A program made the position numbers and the translations under genes. From positions 45,075 through 109,074 of the forward strand of contig CAIOLF010000046.1 in the NCBI GenBank assembly GCA_903859075.1: a DNA stretch of 64,000 nt, given 5' to 3'. Position 1 is the first letter of the stretch. Each line of letters opens with the position of its first letter. Below the pieces are notes generated by a model. The model saw only the letters and a list, made by a program, of their open reading frames with translations. It had not been told where the DNA came from and ran no database searches. Shown here piece by piece: positions 34,073-42,676 of the stretch. The DNA comes from Candidatus Buchananbacteria bacterium. Lineage in GTDB: Bacteria > Patescibacteriota > Patescibacteriia > 2-01-FULL-39-33.

Positions 34073-35191
34073 CTATCTGATGGAATCGTAGCCCCCAGGA
34101 ACTCCATGAGGCGAAAGCACTATCTGCCAGAGCTGGATGGAGCGGGCGCGGAAGGCGCCGGCGCAACAGAGCAGGTAATACCGCCACATACGGTAGAATT
34201 TTTCGCTGTAACTATTTTTGAGCTGCGGCCAGGCGGTTTCAAAATTCTCTTTCCAAGCCATCAATGTCTTATCGTAATAGATTCCGAAGTTATGCAGATC
34301 TTCAATGACAAAGATTTTTTCCGCGGCGGTGGCAATCTGTTTGACCGACGGCAGTTGGCCGTTGGGGAAAATGTATTTGCCGATCCAGGGATCGGTGCTG
34401 TTGCCGGATTTGAGACTGCCAATAGTATGGAGCATTGAGAGGCCGTCCGGCTTCAAGCAGCGCTTGGCCACTTCCATGTAAGTGCGGTAATTTTTCACTC
34501 CCACATGTTCAAACATGCCGACGGAAATCACCCGGTCGAATTTTTCATTTAAGGTGCGATAGTCTTGCAAGCGGAATTCCACCGGCAGTCCGGTGCACAA
34601 TTCAGTCGCCAATTTAGCTTGTTCTTTAGAAACAGTGAGGCCCACGGCGCTGACGTTGTAATTTTTGGCGGCGTGCCTGACCAGGCTGCCCCAGCCGGAA
34701 CCGATATCTAAGATTTTCATGTCCGGCCGCAAATATAATTTTTTGCAGATCAGATCAAGCTTGGCTTCCTGCGCCTCGTCCAAAGTGGAAGCGTTTTTCC
34801 AGTAGCCACAGCTGTAAGCCATGGTTTTCCCGAGCATGGCGACAAACAAGTCATTGCCGGTATCGTAATGCTTCTCGCCGACTTGGAAAGCGCGCCGCAC
34901 TCCTTGCATATTGATCAGCTTGGCTTTTAAAAATCCTAGGATAATAGGCAGCGATAGCCCGAGGCGCTCATGAATGTTTATTGAAAGTAGCCGATGGAAA
35001 AATTCATCCAGGCGCTCGCACTCCCACCAGCCGTCCACGTAAGCATCGCCAAGTCCCAGCGATCCCTCCGCCTTGACGCGATCGTAAAGTTTGGGGTTTT
35101 TAATTTGCGGATCCCAATGATTGGGGCCGTCTAGCCGGATGCCGGTCGGCTCAATCACTTGATTGATCCATTTTTTTAGGCCTGCAGACAT
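34073..35191 (-). CDS. cfa: Cyclopropane-fatty-acyl-phospholipid synthase
   Basis: A 372-residue SAM-dependent methyltransferase, close to the 382 of the E. coli enzyme. An N-terminal domain with GSLGLGDAYVDGWWE is followed by HYDTGNDLF, the SAM-binding ILDIGSGWGSL, SVGMFEHVG and the C-terminal YYLLCCAGAFRARSIQLWQ. It adds a methylene bridge to unsaturated acyl chains of membrane phospholipids, often under stress. In an organism thought to take lipids from a host or the surroundings, this enzyme would modify acquired lipids. It is a single-gene unit. Confidence 0.93.
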   Translation of the reverse strand: MSAGLKKWINQVIEPTGIRLDGPNHWDPQIKNPKLYDRVKAEGSLGLGDAYVDGWWECERLDEFFHRLLSINIHERLGLSLPIILGFLKAKLINMQGVRRAFQVGEKHYDTGNDLFVAMLGKTMAYSCGYWKNASTLDEAQEAKLDLICKKLYLRPDMKILDIGSGWGSLVRHAAKNYNVSAVGLTVSKEQAKLATELCTGLPVEFRLQDYRTLNEKFDRVISVGMFEHVGVKNYRTYMEVAKRCLKPDGLSMLHTIGSLKSGNSTDPWIGKYIFPNGQLPSVKQIATAAEKIFVIEDLHNFGIYYDKTLMAWKENFETAWPQLKNSYSEKFYRMWRYYLLCCAGAFRARSIQLWQIVLSPHGVPGGYDSIR

Positions 35192-35266
35192 ATTTTTTGA
35201 CTGATTAATTATGGCGATATTCTAGCAATTTTAATAAAGTTTGGCAATAACTCCGATTACCATTTT

Positions 35267-35962
35267 TTATTCTTTGATCTCGGCGGCTTTGTCTTTTTTC
35301 CGTTTTATTTTTTTAACAATGTAAATAATGACGGCGATTACTACGGCAACTATTGTTACCAGATACAAAACATAAACTCCAATTTGGTTGAATAAGAATG
35401 TCCACCAGGGTTTGCCAAAGAAGTCGGCCTTAAGCCGTGGCAGCAAAATCAAGGTTTTTATCATTTCAGTCAGCGGAAAAGATTCTGTTTCACCGACGGC
35501 TAACACATACTTACCTTGATTATCAGGATTAAAAACTTTAATGGTATAAATGCCGGCATAGGCATCGGCTCTGACTTCCGGACCCTTGAAGTAGCCGTCG
35601 CCGGCATATTCCTCATACATATAGCTCCAAGAAGTGTTTTGTCCGTCAAGAAATAACAATTTTTTCTTTACCTTGGTGCTGTCTTCATAATCCACTTGCG
35701 CGGAAAAATCTTCGCGGGCTCCTGTGATGTCGGGAGTCAAGAGATTCAGGTATAGCTTGAATGATTTTGTTGATTTAATGATATAAGTGGCCGGCTCTTC
35801 TTTGAGCTCGCCATAAAAGGCCTGGGAGATTTCCGGATTACTGACAGTAATCGGACCGCTCACGGTGACTAGGCGCGGCTGATGCGCCAGAGCGGCTTGG
35901 CCGATAAAGAGTCCCAGAGCCAAGATGATTAGCAAAGTGATGATGTTTTTCATATATTCCAT
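35267..35962 (-). CDS. Exported single-pass membrane protein, function unknown
   Basis: Up to 231 residues; the second Met (35953, MKNIITLL) may be the true start. A signal peptide ends at QAALAHQ, then an extracellular beta-rich domain of about 150 residues (SFKLYLNLLTPD, GIYTIKVFNPDNQGKYVLAVGE) and a C-terminal TM (YVLYLVTIVAVVIAVIIYIV) with a basic tail. The beta domain resembles emp24- or pre-peptidase-like sandwich domains that bind ligand or stabilise surface proteins, but no family is certain. It stands alone upstream of cfa. Confidence 0.68.
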   Translation of the reverse strand: MEYMKNIITLLIILALGLFIGQAALAHQPRLVTVSGPITVSNPEISQAFYGELKEEPATYIIKSTKSFKLYLNLLTPDITGAREDFSAQVDYEDSTKVKKKLLFLDGQNTSWSYMYEEYAGDGYFKGPEVRADAYAGIYTIKVFNPDNQGKYVLAVGETESFPLTEMIKTLILLPRLKADFFGKPWWTFLFNQIGVYVLYLVTIVAVVIAVIIYIVKKIKRKKDKAAEIKE

Positions 35963-36011
35963 TAACTATTATACAGTCATTTTATCATATTTTTGCTTCC
36001 AAAACGAGCCC

Positions 36012-36040
36012 TTGCCAAAAGAGCGGGCCTGTATTATGAT
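36012..36040 (+). promoter_or_regulatory. Promoter of the NUDIX gene
   Basis: TTGCCA, 17 bases, TATGAT. The leader is about 20 bases and contains the ribosome binding site. Confidence 0.75.
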
Positions 36041-36067
36041 GAGCCCAAGAAAGGAGGAATCAAACAT

Positions 36068-36556
36068 ATGGCAAAAGAAAAGAAGATTCTGACGCTGTGC
36101 CTGCTCTGCCGCGATGGCCGAGTTGCCTTGGCTAAGAAGCTTCGCGGTTGGGGTGCCGGCAAGTGGAACGGTTACGGCGGTAAAGTTGAGCCGGGAGAGA
36201 CCATCGAAGCGGCAACTATCAGGGAAACCGCCCAGGAGTCGGAGGTGGAGATTAGTCCTTTGCAGTTGCAAAAGGCGGCCGAGCTAGAGTTCCATTTTGT
36301 CGGTGATAGCCTAGTGAGACAAATGCACGTCTTCATTTGCCGGCACTGGAAGGGGGAGTCGAGGGAAACTGAGGAAATGGGTGAACCTCGCTGGTTTACG
36401 GCAGAAGAGCTGCTTCAGGTAAAAGACGAGATGTGGCCCGCTGATCCGCTTTGGTTGCCAGTCGTACTCAATGGTCGAAAAGTCAGGGGAACGTTTTACT
36501 ACAATGCTGGCGGAAGCACGGTGGAGGATTACGAGTTGGAAGATAGCATTTTCTAA
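36068..36556 (+). CDS. MTH1-like NUDIX hydrolase
   Basis: The start is the ATG at 36068, ten bases after AAAGGAGG; the longer frame upstream covers the promoter. The 162-residue protein has a full Nudix box: Gly38, Glu44, Arg52-Glu53 and Gln56-Glu57, the first Glu of the EE pair being Gln. GWGAGKWNGYGGK before the box and FHFVGDS with MHVFIC after it are very like human MTH1, which hydrolyses oxidised purine nucleoside triphosphates to protect DNA and RNA synthesis. The substrate is inferred. A single-gene unit with its own terminator. Confidence 0.85.
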   Translation: MAKEKKILTLCLLCRDGRVALAKKLRGWGAGKWNGYGGKVEPGETIEAATIRETAQESEVEISPLQLQKAAELEFHFVGDSLVRQMHVFICRHWKGESRETEEMGEPRWFTAEELLQVKDEMWPADPLWLPVVLNGRKVRGTFYYNAGGSTVEDYELEDSIF

Positions 36557-36585
36557 AGATGTTTTTTTCGGATAGGGTATGTTTG

Positions 36586-36613
36586 GGATCGGCTATGGCT
36601 GATCCTTTTTTTT
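36586..36613 (+). terminator. Terminator after the NUDIX gene
   Basis: GGATCGGC pairs with GCTGATCC (one G-T) around TATG, followed by eight T residues. A separate minus-strand hairpin with AGCTC and GAGCT at about 36616-36656 serves the convergent gene. Confidence 0.85.
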
Positions 36614-36660
36614 GCAAAAAAAAGAAACAGCTCAAAAACTTGCGTTTTCGAGCTGGATAA

Positions 36661-37188
36661 TTATTGTTCTCTAATGACCCATCCTCCTCCATCAGGATCG
36701 GTTTCGATCAGACCTCGGCCATCTAGTCGGTCGATTGCCTCACCGACCTTGTCCTCGATTTCGCCATCCTCCGTATCCTTCGGGATGAGCCACGAATCGG
36801 ACCCGCCTTGATCACGGATTCGCTCTTTGGCATCGTCGGTGGAAATCGGCCCTTCGTATTTGACGGTTTCCAGGATAACTTGCTCCCAGCCATCATCGTC
36901 TTCTACGAGATTCTTCTCCATCGTGGTTTGTTGCGCGCGCGGACGTTTAGCGGGCGTTGGCCTCTCAGTAACGCGCATCGGCTTGACGATGCCGTTCTCG
37001 TCCTCATATAAAGAGTACTTAGCGATGGCCAGTCGGAAGCCATTGTCAATTAGGGTCGACGAAGTTGAACTCAAGTCAAAGCCGACTTCCGGCGCGTAGG
37101 CCTTGGCTACTTCTAGCAGTTGCTGGAAGGTAAGCCAATGGTCGAACAGCTTGATCAGTAACGGAAATAGCGGCTGCACCTGCTCCAC
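36661..37188 (-). CDS. Winged-helix-like protein, second gene of pair
   Basis: The start is uncertain: an ATG at 37293 overlaps the upstream gene by 76 bases in another frame and gives an unlikely N-terminus, so a GTG at 37188 (VEQVQPLFPLL) is preferred. About 175 residues. The C-terminal part (ETVKYEGPISTDDAKERI, AIDRLDGRGLIETDPDGGGW) reads like a winged helix with a helix-turn-helix and a beta wing. The middle is basic and low-complexity. Its neighbour upstream also has winged-helix-like segments. Function unknown; a DNA-binding pair is possible. Confidence 0.55.
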   Translation of the reverse strand: MEQVQPLFPLLIKLFDHWLTFQQLLEVAKAYAPEVGFDLSSTSSTLIDNGFRLAIAKYSLYEDENGIVKPMRVTERPTPAKRPRAQQTTMEKNLVEDDDGWEQVILETVKYEGPISTDDAKERIRDQGGSDSWLIPKDTEDGEIEDKVGEAIDRLDGRGLIETDPDGGGWVIREQ

Positions 37189-37217
37189 GTTTATTGGCCG
37201 GATCAGGCGGAGCGGGT

Positions 37218-38258
37218 CTACTTCCGGTCTTTGGCAAAAGGGTAAGGGGCTTCCTCCTTGACCCACCAATGCTCTGGAAGCTTGGCGTCGCAAGCGTAAT
37301 TTGGGCGGTTCATTCGCAAGAACTGGCCGACCTCGATACGGATCTCATCATCATCTTTGTCCGCGGTCATAAAGCCGGAGTGATCCGACTCTTTGACCGC
37401 CTTGACGATCCGGTCGAGGATCAGCCCTTTTTTTTTCCCGCACAGGAGTGCGTTGAGGAAGGACTGTCTCAGTTCCCGCAATTCGGTGGGTTTCTGGGCT
37501 GGCGGAGCACCCAAGTTCGATTGCTTCGGGGGTCGGACATTCCGCCCGTCGGCTTGCTCGTCCGGCTTTGGCGCCTTGGCTTCCGCCGTTGTCGTGCTGC
37601 GCCAGACGGCCTTGTGCGTTTCACCGACGTTCTCAATCAGTTCCGCTTCACGCAGCGATTGGATCATGGCGAAGACGCGCGTGGCGACTACTGAGCGTTC
37701 CTCGTGTTTCGGATTGATGGTCTCATCCGTGACTGCGAAATCCACCAACTCAGAGGAAGCGATTCCTTTACTGCCGTGACGGACAATCTCATTGAACAGG
37801 GACTCGTTTTTGCTTCCGGTTCGCGGTCCCGCTCCCGTCGCTTTACGCGTCCGCGGGATTTTTGGCGGTCGCTTTTTGATCTTGCGTTTCGTAACTTTCT
37901 TTTTCACCGGCGGTTTGCGGCTGGCTTTGCCCGCGGGCTTAACTTCGGCCTCGGGCGGCTTGGCCGCCTGGCCGTTGATGAGCCGGGTGATTCTCCTTTC
38001 ATTACGCCCGGTTTCTCTTAGACCCAGCCGGATTTGCGTCAGTTTTCTTTCCAGCTTGGTCCGCCGTCCTTCCAAGATCGCCCGTTGCTTGACCTGATTG
38101 GCGAGCATGGTTTCCGCCATTCTGGCCAAGGTTTGCAATTGTCTCTCTTTGTCCGTTCCCAGACGTCGCAGGAAGCTTTGGATTTGCCTCGGCGTCAGCA
38201 GCGATGGTGGCGCTTCGGCTGGATTTTTCACAATGGCCGTTAGGCTCTTAGCTGCCAT
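37218..38258 (-). CDS. Basic-linker protein with winged-helix-like segments
   Basis: The start is the ATG at 38258 after an AAGGAGAG ribosome binding site. About 346 residues: an N-terminal helical part with many Arg and Gln (60-95: coiled-coil-like), a very basic Lys/Pro/Arg linker (KKKVTKRKIKKRPPKIP), then a winged-helix-like domain (SLFNEIVRHGSKGIASSELVDFA, MIQSLREAELIENVG), a Pro-rich spacer, and another helical domain at the end. The basic linker suggests DNA or RNA binding. No family is recognised. It is GC-rich and has its own leader and promoter-like TTGACC. The next gene starts close behind the stop. Confidence 0.6.
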   Translation of the reverse strand: MAAKSLTAIVKNPAEAPPSLLTPRQIQSFLRRLGTDKERQLQTLARMAETMLANQVKQRAILEGRRTKLERKLTQIRLGLRETGRNERRITRLINGQAAKPPEAEVKPAGKASRKPPVKKKVTKRKIKKRPPKIPRTRKATGAGPRTGSKNESLFNEIVRHGSKGIASSELVDFAVTDETINPKHEERSVVATRVFAMIQSLREAELIENVGETHKAVWRSTTTAEAKAPKPDEQADGRNVRPPKQSNLGAPPAQKPTELRELRQSFLNALLCGKKKGLILDRIVKAVKESDHSGFMTADKDDDEIRIEVGQFLRMNRPNYACDAKLPEHWWVKEEAPYPFAKDRK

Positions 38259-38467
38259 AACACAGTCTCTCCTTTCCGTCAATACTTACTCCTATGTCTT
38301 CTATGCCATGCGAAGTCATTCAAACCTCGCTCTCTAACCGATTTAGTAGGTACTGCAATAGTTTTAACATACTAAAAATAAATGGTCAAATGGCCTAATT
38401 ATGCACCATGATAGGGGCATATTTTTTTAAATAATAAGGGACATTCGCTTATTTGGACGGCAATAAA

Positions 38468-38497
38468 AAAGACCCTCCTGAAACCAGGAGGGTCTTT
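38468..38497 (-). terminator. Terminator after the 90-residue basic protein
   Basis: AAGACCCTCCTG and CAGGAGGGTCTT form a 12-bp stem around AAAC, with A tracts on the plus strand giving T residues on the minus strand. Confidence 0.85.
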
Positions 38498-38513
38498 GGG
38501 AAACTTGCTTTCT

Positions 38514-38786
38514 TTATTTTTTCTTCTTTCTTTTGGCCATCTTTTTTACGGCGCGGATGCCGGCTAAAAGCGCCAGCGTACCGGCCACGCCGGTGATGAT
38601 TTTTTTCTTGGTGTCTTTGTCCAATTTTTGGTAGCGACTGCGTACCTCTTTGAGGGCGGCGACTAAGTCATCGCCGATTTTTTTGAAGCCGTCGACGGCA
38701 ACCTGGCCGCGGATCGGCGCTGCTTTTTCGGCGGCCATTTTACCAGCTGCGCTTTTTTTGGCAGCGGTTTTTCTGGAGATAGGCAT
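38514..38786 (-). CDS. Small lysine-rich protein with one membrane segment
   Basis: A 90-residue protein. The first 28 residues are rich in Lys and Ala (TAAKKSAAGKMAAEKAA), the middle is an amphipathic helix (LVAALKEVRSRYQKL), then a hydrophobic stretch (ITGVAGTLALLAGIRAV) and a very basic end (KKMAKRKKKK). It could be a membrane-anchored nucleoid or stress protein, but no family is certain. A single-gene unit with its own terminator. Confidence 0.62.
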   Translation of the reverse strand: MPISRKTAAKKSAAGKMAAEKAAPIRGQVAVDGFKKIGDDLVAALKEVRSRYQKLDKDTKKKIITGVAGTLALLAGIRAVKKMAKRKKKK

Positions 38787-38838
38787 ATTGTTTAAAGTTA
38801 TTATTTAGTCAGTTTAATTATAGCAGATAAATTGCATC

Positions 38839-38867
38839 TTGACACGAGGCCAAAAATCGTTTATAAT
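38839..38867 (+). promoter_or_regulatory. Consensus promoter of the RlpA-like gene
   Basis: TTGACA, 17 bases, TATAAT: a perfect match. The leader of about 195 bases before the ATG at 39069 includes dyads such as TTACGTAA and GAGGCCTCGG and may carry regulation. Confidence 0.85.
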
Positions 38868-39068
38868 TACGGCAGTTATTTTAGCATTTATAACGTTCCT
38901 TACGTAAGCTTGCAGTGTTGCTGATTGTTCGCTCGTCGCGGACTTCAGCCAATTTCCTTAGCCGGCTTCGAAGTAGAAAACGACTCCCAAAAGCATTCCT
39001 TCACGGTAAGGTTTGTAGAGATGTTTTTTCGTATATTTGAGGCCTCGGCCGAGCATGGAGGTAAGTCG

Positions 39069-39521
39069 ATGACGCATCTAGTGTTGCTGTTGGCCATAAC
39101 GCAGCTGGTGCCCGGAGGTGGCACTGCTGCTACGCGGCCAATCTCGAAGCTTCTGCCGCCAGTGTCAGTGGTAAGCTGGTACAGGCAGGGGACCCAGACA
39201 GCCAGCGGTGAGGAGTTTTTTCCCGCCGGCTATACTGCGGCGTCCCGCACGCTGCAGTTTGATACGGAGGTACTTCTGCTTTACTCGGAAAATTGGCTTG
39301 ACCTGTCAACCTGGCGGTTTTGCAAGGTCAGGATCAATGACCGAGGTCCGTCAAAGCCAGAAAGGGATCTCGATATTTCCGAAGGAGCGGCCGACCAGCT
39401 AGGCCTCAAAAAGAAGGGAGTGGCTCCAATGTTTGCTCTCGTCTTGCCTAAGCGGCCGGGCCCCAGGGCCAGTTTGCCGCCAATGGCCAGTTTGCCAATG
39501 TTAGCTTCTCACGATTCGTGA
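39069..39521 (+). CDS. RlpA-like secreted double-psi beta-barrel protein
   Basis: The start is the ATG at 39069, six bases after GGAGGT; a longer frame upstream runs through the leader. The 150-residue product has a signal peptide (residues 1-20) and an RlpA-type double-psi beta-barrel: VSWYRQG, TASGEEF, TAASRTLQFDT, KVRINDRGP (Asp91), DLDISEGAADQLG (Asp102). RlpA proteins bind or cleave peptidoglycan glycan strands at the septum. The His of the usual TAAHRTL is Ser59 here, so lytic activity may be lost or changed. No SPOR domain follows. A single-gene unit. Confidence 0.82.
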   Translation: MTHLVLLLAITQLVPGGGTAATRPISKLLPPVSVVSWYRQGTQTASGEEFFPAGYTAASRTLQFDTEVLLLYSENWLDLSTWRFCKVRINDRGPSKPERDLDISEGAADQLGLKKKGVAPMFALVLPKRPGPRASLPPMASLPMLASHDS

Positions 39522-39535
39522 GAAGCTGTTTTTTT
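39503..39535. terminator. Terminator between the RlpA-like gene and mgtA
   Basis: AGCTTCTCACG and CGTGAGAAGCT form an 11-bp stem around ATT, followed by GTTTTTTTT. It overlaps the end of the RlpA-like coding region. Confidence 0.88.
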
Positions 39536-42132
39536 TATTTTGCGGCGGTTTTGACTGGCAACATATTTTTTTTATCATCCCGCGTATGCAGCAGGCGATA
39601 AAAGATTTGCTTGGCTATCTCTACTATTAACAGATAAATTAAAACAAGAATAATTATATAGACCAACGCTATCCAAGGCAGATCGCCAAAGCCGAAGAAG
39701 TGGCCGATATTAGTGCTGATGATCAGTAAGCCAAAAGAAATTATCAGCAGTGTCGTGGCAAGCAAATATTTGCTGGGACGGGATTGCAAAAAAGGTATTT
39801 TTTTCGTTCGAATGATATAAATGACCAGGATCTGGGTCAGCAGCGATTCAATAAACCAGCCGGATTGAAAGACGGAATTTCTCAGTCCGAAAAAGCCAAA
39901 AAGCAAGACAAAGGTCAGAATGTCAAAGACCGAACTGATCAGGCCAAAGATAACCATGAAGTATTTGATGAATTTCATATCCCAATGCCGCGGCTTGCGC
40001 AGATATTCTAAGTCCACATTGTCAGTGGGGATTGACAGCTGGGAGGTGTCGTAGAGCAGATTATTGAGCAATATTTGGCCGGGCAGCATCGGAAAAAAAG
40101 GCAGATAAATCACGGCGCCGATCATGGAAAACATATTGCCGAAGTTGGAGCTCAGCCCCATCATCAGGTATTTCATGGTATTGCCAAAGGTCTTGCGTCC
40201 TTCAATGACTCCCTCCATTAATTCTTTCAGTCCTTTGTTGACTAGGATAATGTCGGCCGCTTCTTTGGCCACGTCCACGGCATTGCTGACGGAGATGGCG
40301 ACGTCGGCGTTTTTTAGCGACGGCGCGTCATTAATGCCATCGCCCAAGTAGCCGACGACGGAGCCGTTTTTTTTGAGCGCGGAGATGATGCGATTTTTTT
40401 GGATGGGAGAAAACCTGGCAAAAATGGTATTATTCGCCGCTTTGGCGGCGATGGTCTCATCATTCATTTTGTCAAAATTCAAATCTTCGCCGACTAAGAT
40501 GCCTTTGACGTCCAAGCCCAGATCGGAGCAGATTTTTTTGGTCACCAGCGGGCTGTCGCCGGTGAGAATTTTTACTTCGATTCCATAATCACGCATGGCG
40601 GTAATGGTTTCTTTGGCGCTGGCCTTGGGCGGATCGTAAAAAGCGACAAAGCCGATCAGCGTCAGATCTTTTTCTTCGGTTTTGGAATAGACGCGTTTTT
40701 TGTCTTTGACTTCCCGGATCGCTATGGCCAGTACCCGCAAGCCGTCATTGCTGAGATCGTCATAAAGCTTCTGTATTTTTTTAAGCATTGCTGGCGTCAG
40801 TTTTTTATGTTTGCCCTTAGCTTCATAGGCAGTACAGATTTTGAATATTTCTTCCGGCGCTCCCTTGGTGACCAGCCGTCTTTTTTTATTTTTCTCATAA
40901 ATTACCGAAGATCGCTTGCGCATAAAGTCGTAAGGGATCTCATCGATTTTTTTAATACCTTTAATATCGACATCTTTGAATTCCAAGATGGCTTTATCAA
41001 GGATGCTTTTTATTCCCGTTTCCAGTGAGCCGTTGATGTAGGCTTGGCTTAGCACCGCCAGGGAATCCACTCCAAAGACGTCCAGATGCTTTATTAAAGT
41101 AATTCGATCCTCGGTAAGCGTGCCGGTTTTGTCGGTGCAGAGGATGTCCATGCTGCCGAAATCAGGAATGGCATTGAGCCGTTTCACCAGAACGCCTTTT
41201 TTAGCCATATTGACCGAGCCCTTGGCCATATTGACGCTCATGATCATGGGCAGCAGTTCCGGCGTGACGCCGACGGCTACCGCCAAGGCAAAGACGAAGG
41301 AATCGACAATGTCCCTTCTTTCAAAAGCGCTGACTAAGAATATCAGCAGGACGATAATAATGATGATTTTAATGATTAGGAAGCCGAAATTTTTGACGCC
41401 GTTTTCAAAAGCATTCGGCGTCTCTGCTTCCGTCATGGTTTGCGCCAGCCGGCCGTATTCGGTCTGTCCGCCGGTGCTAGTGGCGATGAAATAGCAATAG
41501 CCGGAAACAACATGAGTTCCGGAGAGGAGGGTGGCGGTTTTGCCTGCGCCGACTTTTTTCTCCACGGGAAAGCTTTCGCCGGTCAGGACCGATTCATTGA
41601 CGAAAAAATCGTCGGCGGAAATGATGCGGCCGTCGGCCGGCACGATATCGCCGGCTGAGAGCAGCAGCACGTCTCCCGGCACGATATATTTGGCGAGGAT
41701 TTCTTTCTGGGAATTATTACGCCAGACGGAAGCCCGGATCTCCAGTTGGTGGGCGATTTTATTTGCCGCCTGATTGGATTTGTGTTCTTGATAAAAGTTT
41801 AGAATGACTCCCAGCAAGACCATGCCCATGATAATGAAGAAATTTTTGAATTCCCCGGCCAGTCCGGAAATAGAAGCGGCTACCAAGAGGATAATGATTA
41901 GCGGGCTTTTGAAATATGAGAACAGCTTGACGAGAGGCGCCACTTTTTTCTTATGCGCCACTTCATTAAGTCCGAAGAAACGGGAGCGCCTGAAGGCCTC
42001 CTTGTCGGTCAATCCGTTTTTGCCCGATTTTAGATCCCTAAAGATTTTATTCAGGGAATTTTCTCGGATAGCTTCCAGGGTTAATGGCTTGATGTTAGCC
42101 AGTAACGGGTTGAGAGTAATGGTTGGTTTCAT
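39535..42132 (-). CDS. mgtA: Magnesium-translocating P-type ATPase
   Basis: An 865-residue P3B-type ATPase. TGES (184-187) is the actuator motif, GVTPELLP (288-295) the ion-binding membrane motif typical of MgtA/MgtB, DKTGTLT starts at the phosphorylated Asp334, and GDGINDAPSLKNADVAISV marks the hinge. About ten membrane segments. It imports magnesium using ATP. The length is close to the family's usual 890-900 residues. It is a single gene, divergent from hsp20; no MgtR- or leader-type element is obvious upstream. Confidence 0.94.
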   Translation of the reverse strand: MKPTITLNPLLANIKPLTLEAIRENSLNKIFRDLKSGKNGLTDKEAFRRSRFFGLNEVAHKKKVAPLVKLFSYFKSPLIIILLVAASISGLAGEFKNFFIIMGMVLLGVILNFYQEHKSNQAANKIAHQLEIRASVWRNNSQKEILAKYIVPGDVLLLSAGDIVPADGRIISADDFFVNESVLTGESFPVEKKVGAGKTATLLSGTHVVSGYCYFIATSTGGQTEYGRLAQTMTEAETPNAFENGVKNFGFLIIKIIIIIVLLIFLVSAFERRDIVDSFVFALAVAVGVTPELLPMIMSVNMAKGSVNMAKKGVLVKRLNAIPDFGSMDILCTDKTGTLTEDRITLIKHLDVFGVDSLAVLSQAYINGSLETGIKSILDKAILEFKDVDIKGIKKIDEIPYDFMRKRSSVIYEKNKKRRLVTKGAPEEIFKICTAYEAKGKHKKLTPAMLKKIQKLYDDLSNDGLRVLAIAIREVKDKKRVYSKTEEKDLTLIGFVAFYDPPKASAKETITAMRDYGIEVKILTGDSPLVTKKICSDLGLDVKGILVGEDLNFDKMNDETIAAKAANNTIFARFSPIQKNRIISALKKNGSVVGYLGDGINDAPSLKNADVAISVSNAVDVAKEAADIILVNKGLKELMEGVIEGRKTFGNTMKYLMMGLSSNFGNMFSMIGAVIYLPFFPMLPGQILLNNLLYDTSQLSIPTDNVDLEYLRKPRHWDMKFIKYFMVIFGLISSVFDILTFVLLFGFFGLRNSVFQSGWFIESLLTQILVIYIIRTKKIPFLQSRPSKYLLATTLLIISFGLLIISTNIGHFFGFGDLPWIALVYIIILVLIYLLIVEIAKQIFYRLLHTRDDKKNMLPVKTAAK

Positions 42133-42156
42133 AATTATATTATAACATATTTATAC

Positions 42157-42186
42157 TTGAATTATTATCATAGATTGTTGTATAAT
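42157..42186 (+). promoter_or_regulatory. Promoter of the hsp20 operon
   Basis: TTGAAT, 18 bases, TATAAT; the leader is about 22 bases. It lies in the 82-base gap to the divergent mgtA gene. No CIRCE element is seen. Confidence 0.7.
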
Positions 42187-42214
42187 ATAGTTAAGAATAA
42201 TCATTACTATCAAT

Positions 42215-42676
42215 ATGGCTAATGTCCTGCGTCCTAAATCGGCATATGGCAAGCCGGCTGCCGGTCCGGCCGAGCCGGAGAATTTTTTTAACACTCCCGA
42301 TAAGGGCGGTTTTTTCTCGCCGCAACAAGAGCAATTGTTTACCGGCGAAGGCCAATTATCTTGCGATGTCTATCAGGACAAGGATAATATTGTCATAAAA
42401 TCGACTATGGCCGGCGTCGATCCCAAGAATTTGGATATTTCCGTGACTAATGATTTACTGACTATTCGCGGCTTTCGCGAGACCGATGAGGAAGTTGAGG
42501 AAGATAATTATTATTGCCGGGAATGCTACTGGGGCGCTTTCAGCCGTTCCATCGTCTTGCCGCAAGAAGTCGATCAGCAGAAAATCAGAGCTAATTTAAA
42601 AAATGGCGTTTTGACCATCAAGCTGCCGAAGAAGCATAAGACCTCAGCCATTAAGATCAAGAAAATCAATGAATAG
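42215..42676 (+). CDS. Hsp20/alpha-crystallin small heat-shock protein
   Basis: A 153-residue protein with a flexible N-terminal part of about 45 residues, an alpha-crystallin domain (LSCDVYQDKDNIVIKSTMAG to VLTIKLPK) with the A-x-L-x-NGVL signature as ANLKNGVLTI, and a C-terminal IKIKKI that provides the I-x-I anchor. It binds unfolding proteins in the cytoplasm as an oligomer. Its stop overlaps the next start by eight bases. Confidence 0.92.
   Translation: MANVLRPKSAYGKPAAGPAEPENFFNTPDKGGFFSPQQEQLFTGEGQLSCDVYQDKDNIVIKSTMAGVDPKNLDISVTNDLLTIRGFRETDEEVEEDNYYCRECYWGAFSRSIVLPQEVDQQKIRANLKNGVLTIKLPKKHKTSAIKIKKINE

Noticed and set aside
37194..38337. Several overlapping plus-strand frames opposite the winged-helix-like pair
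   Set aside because: High GC keeps many frames open; only the minus-strand frames have ribosome binding sites and a plausible domain layout.
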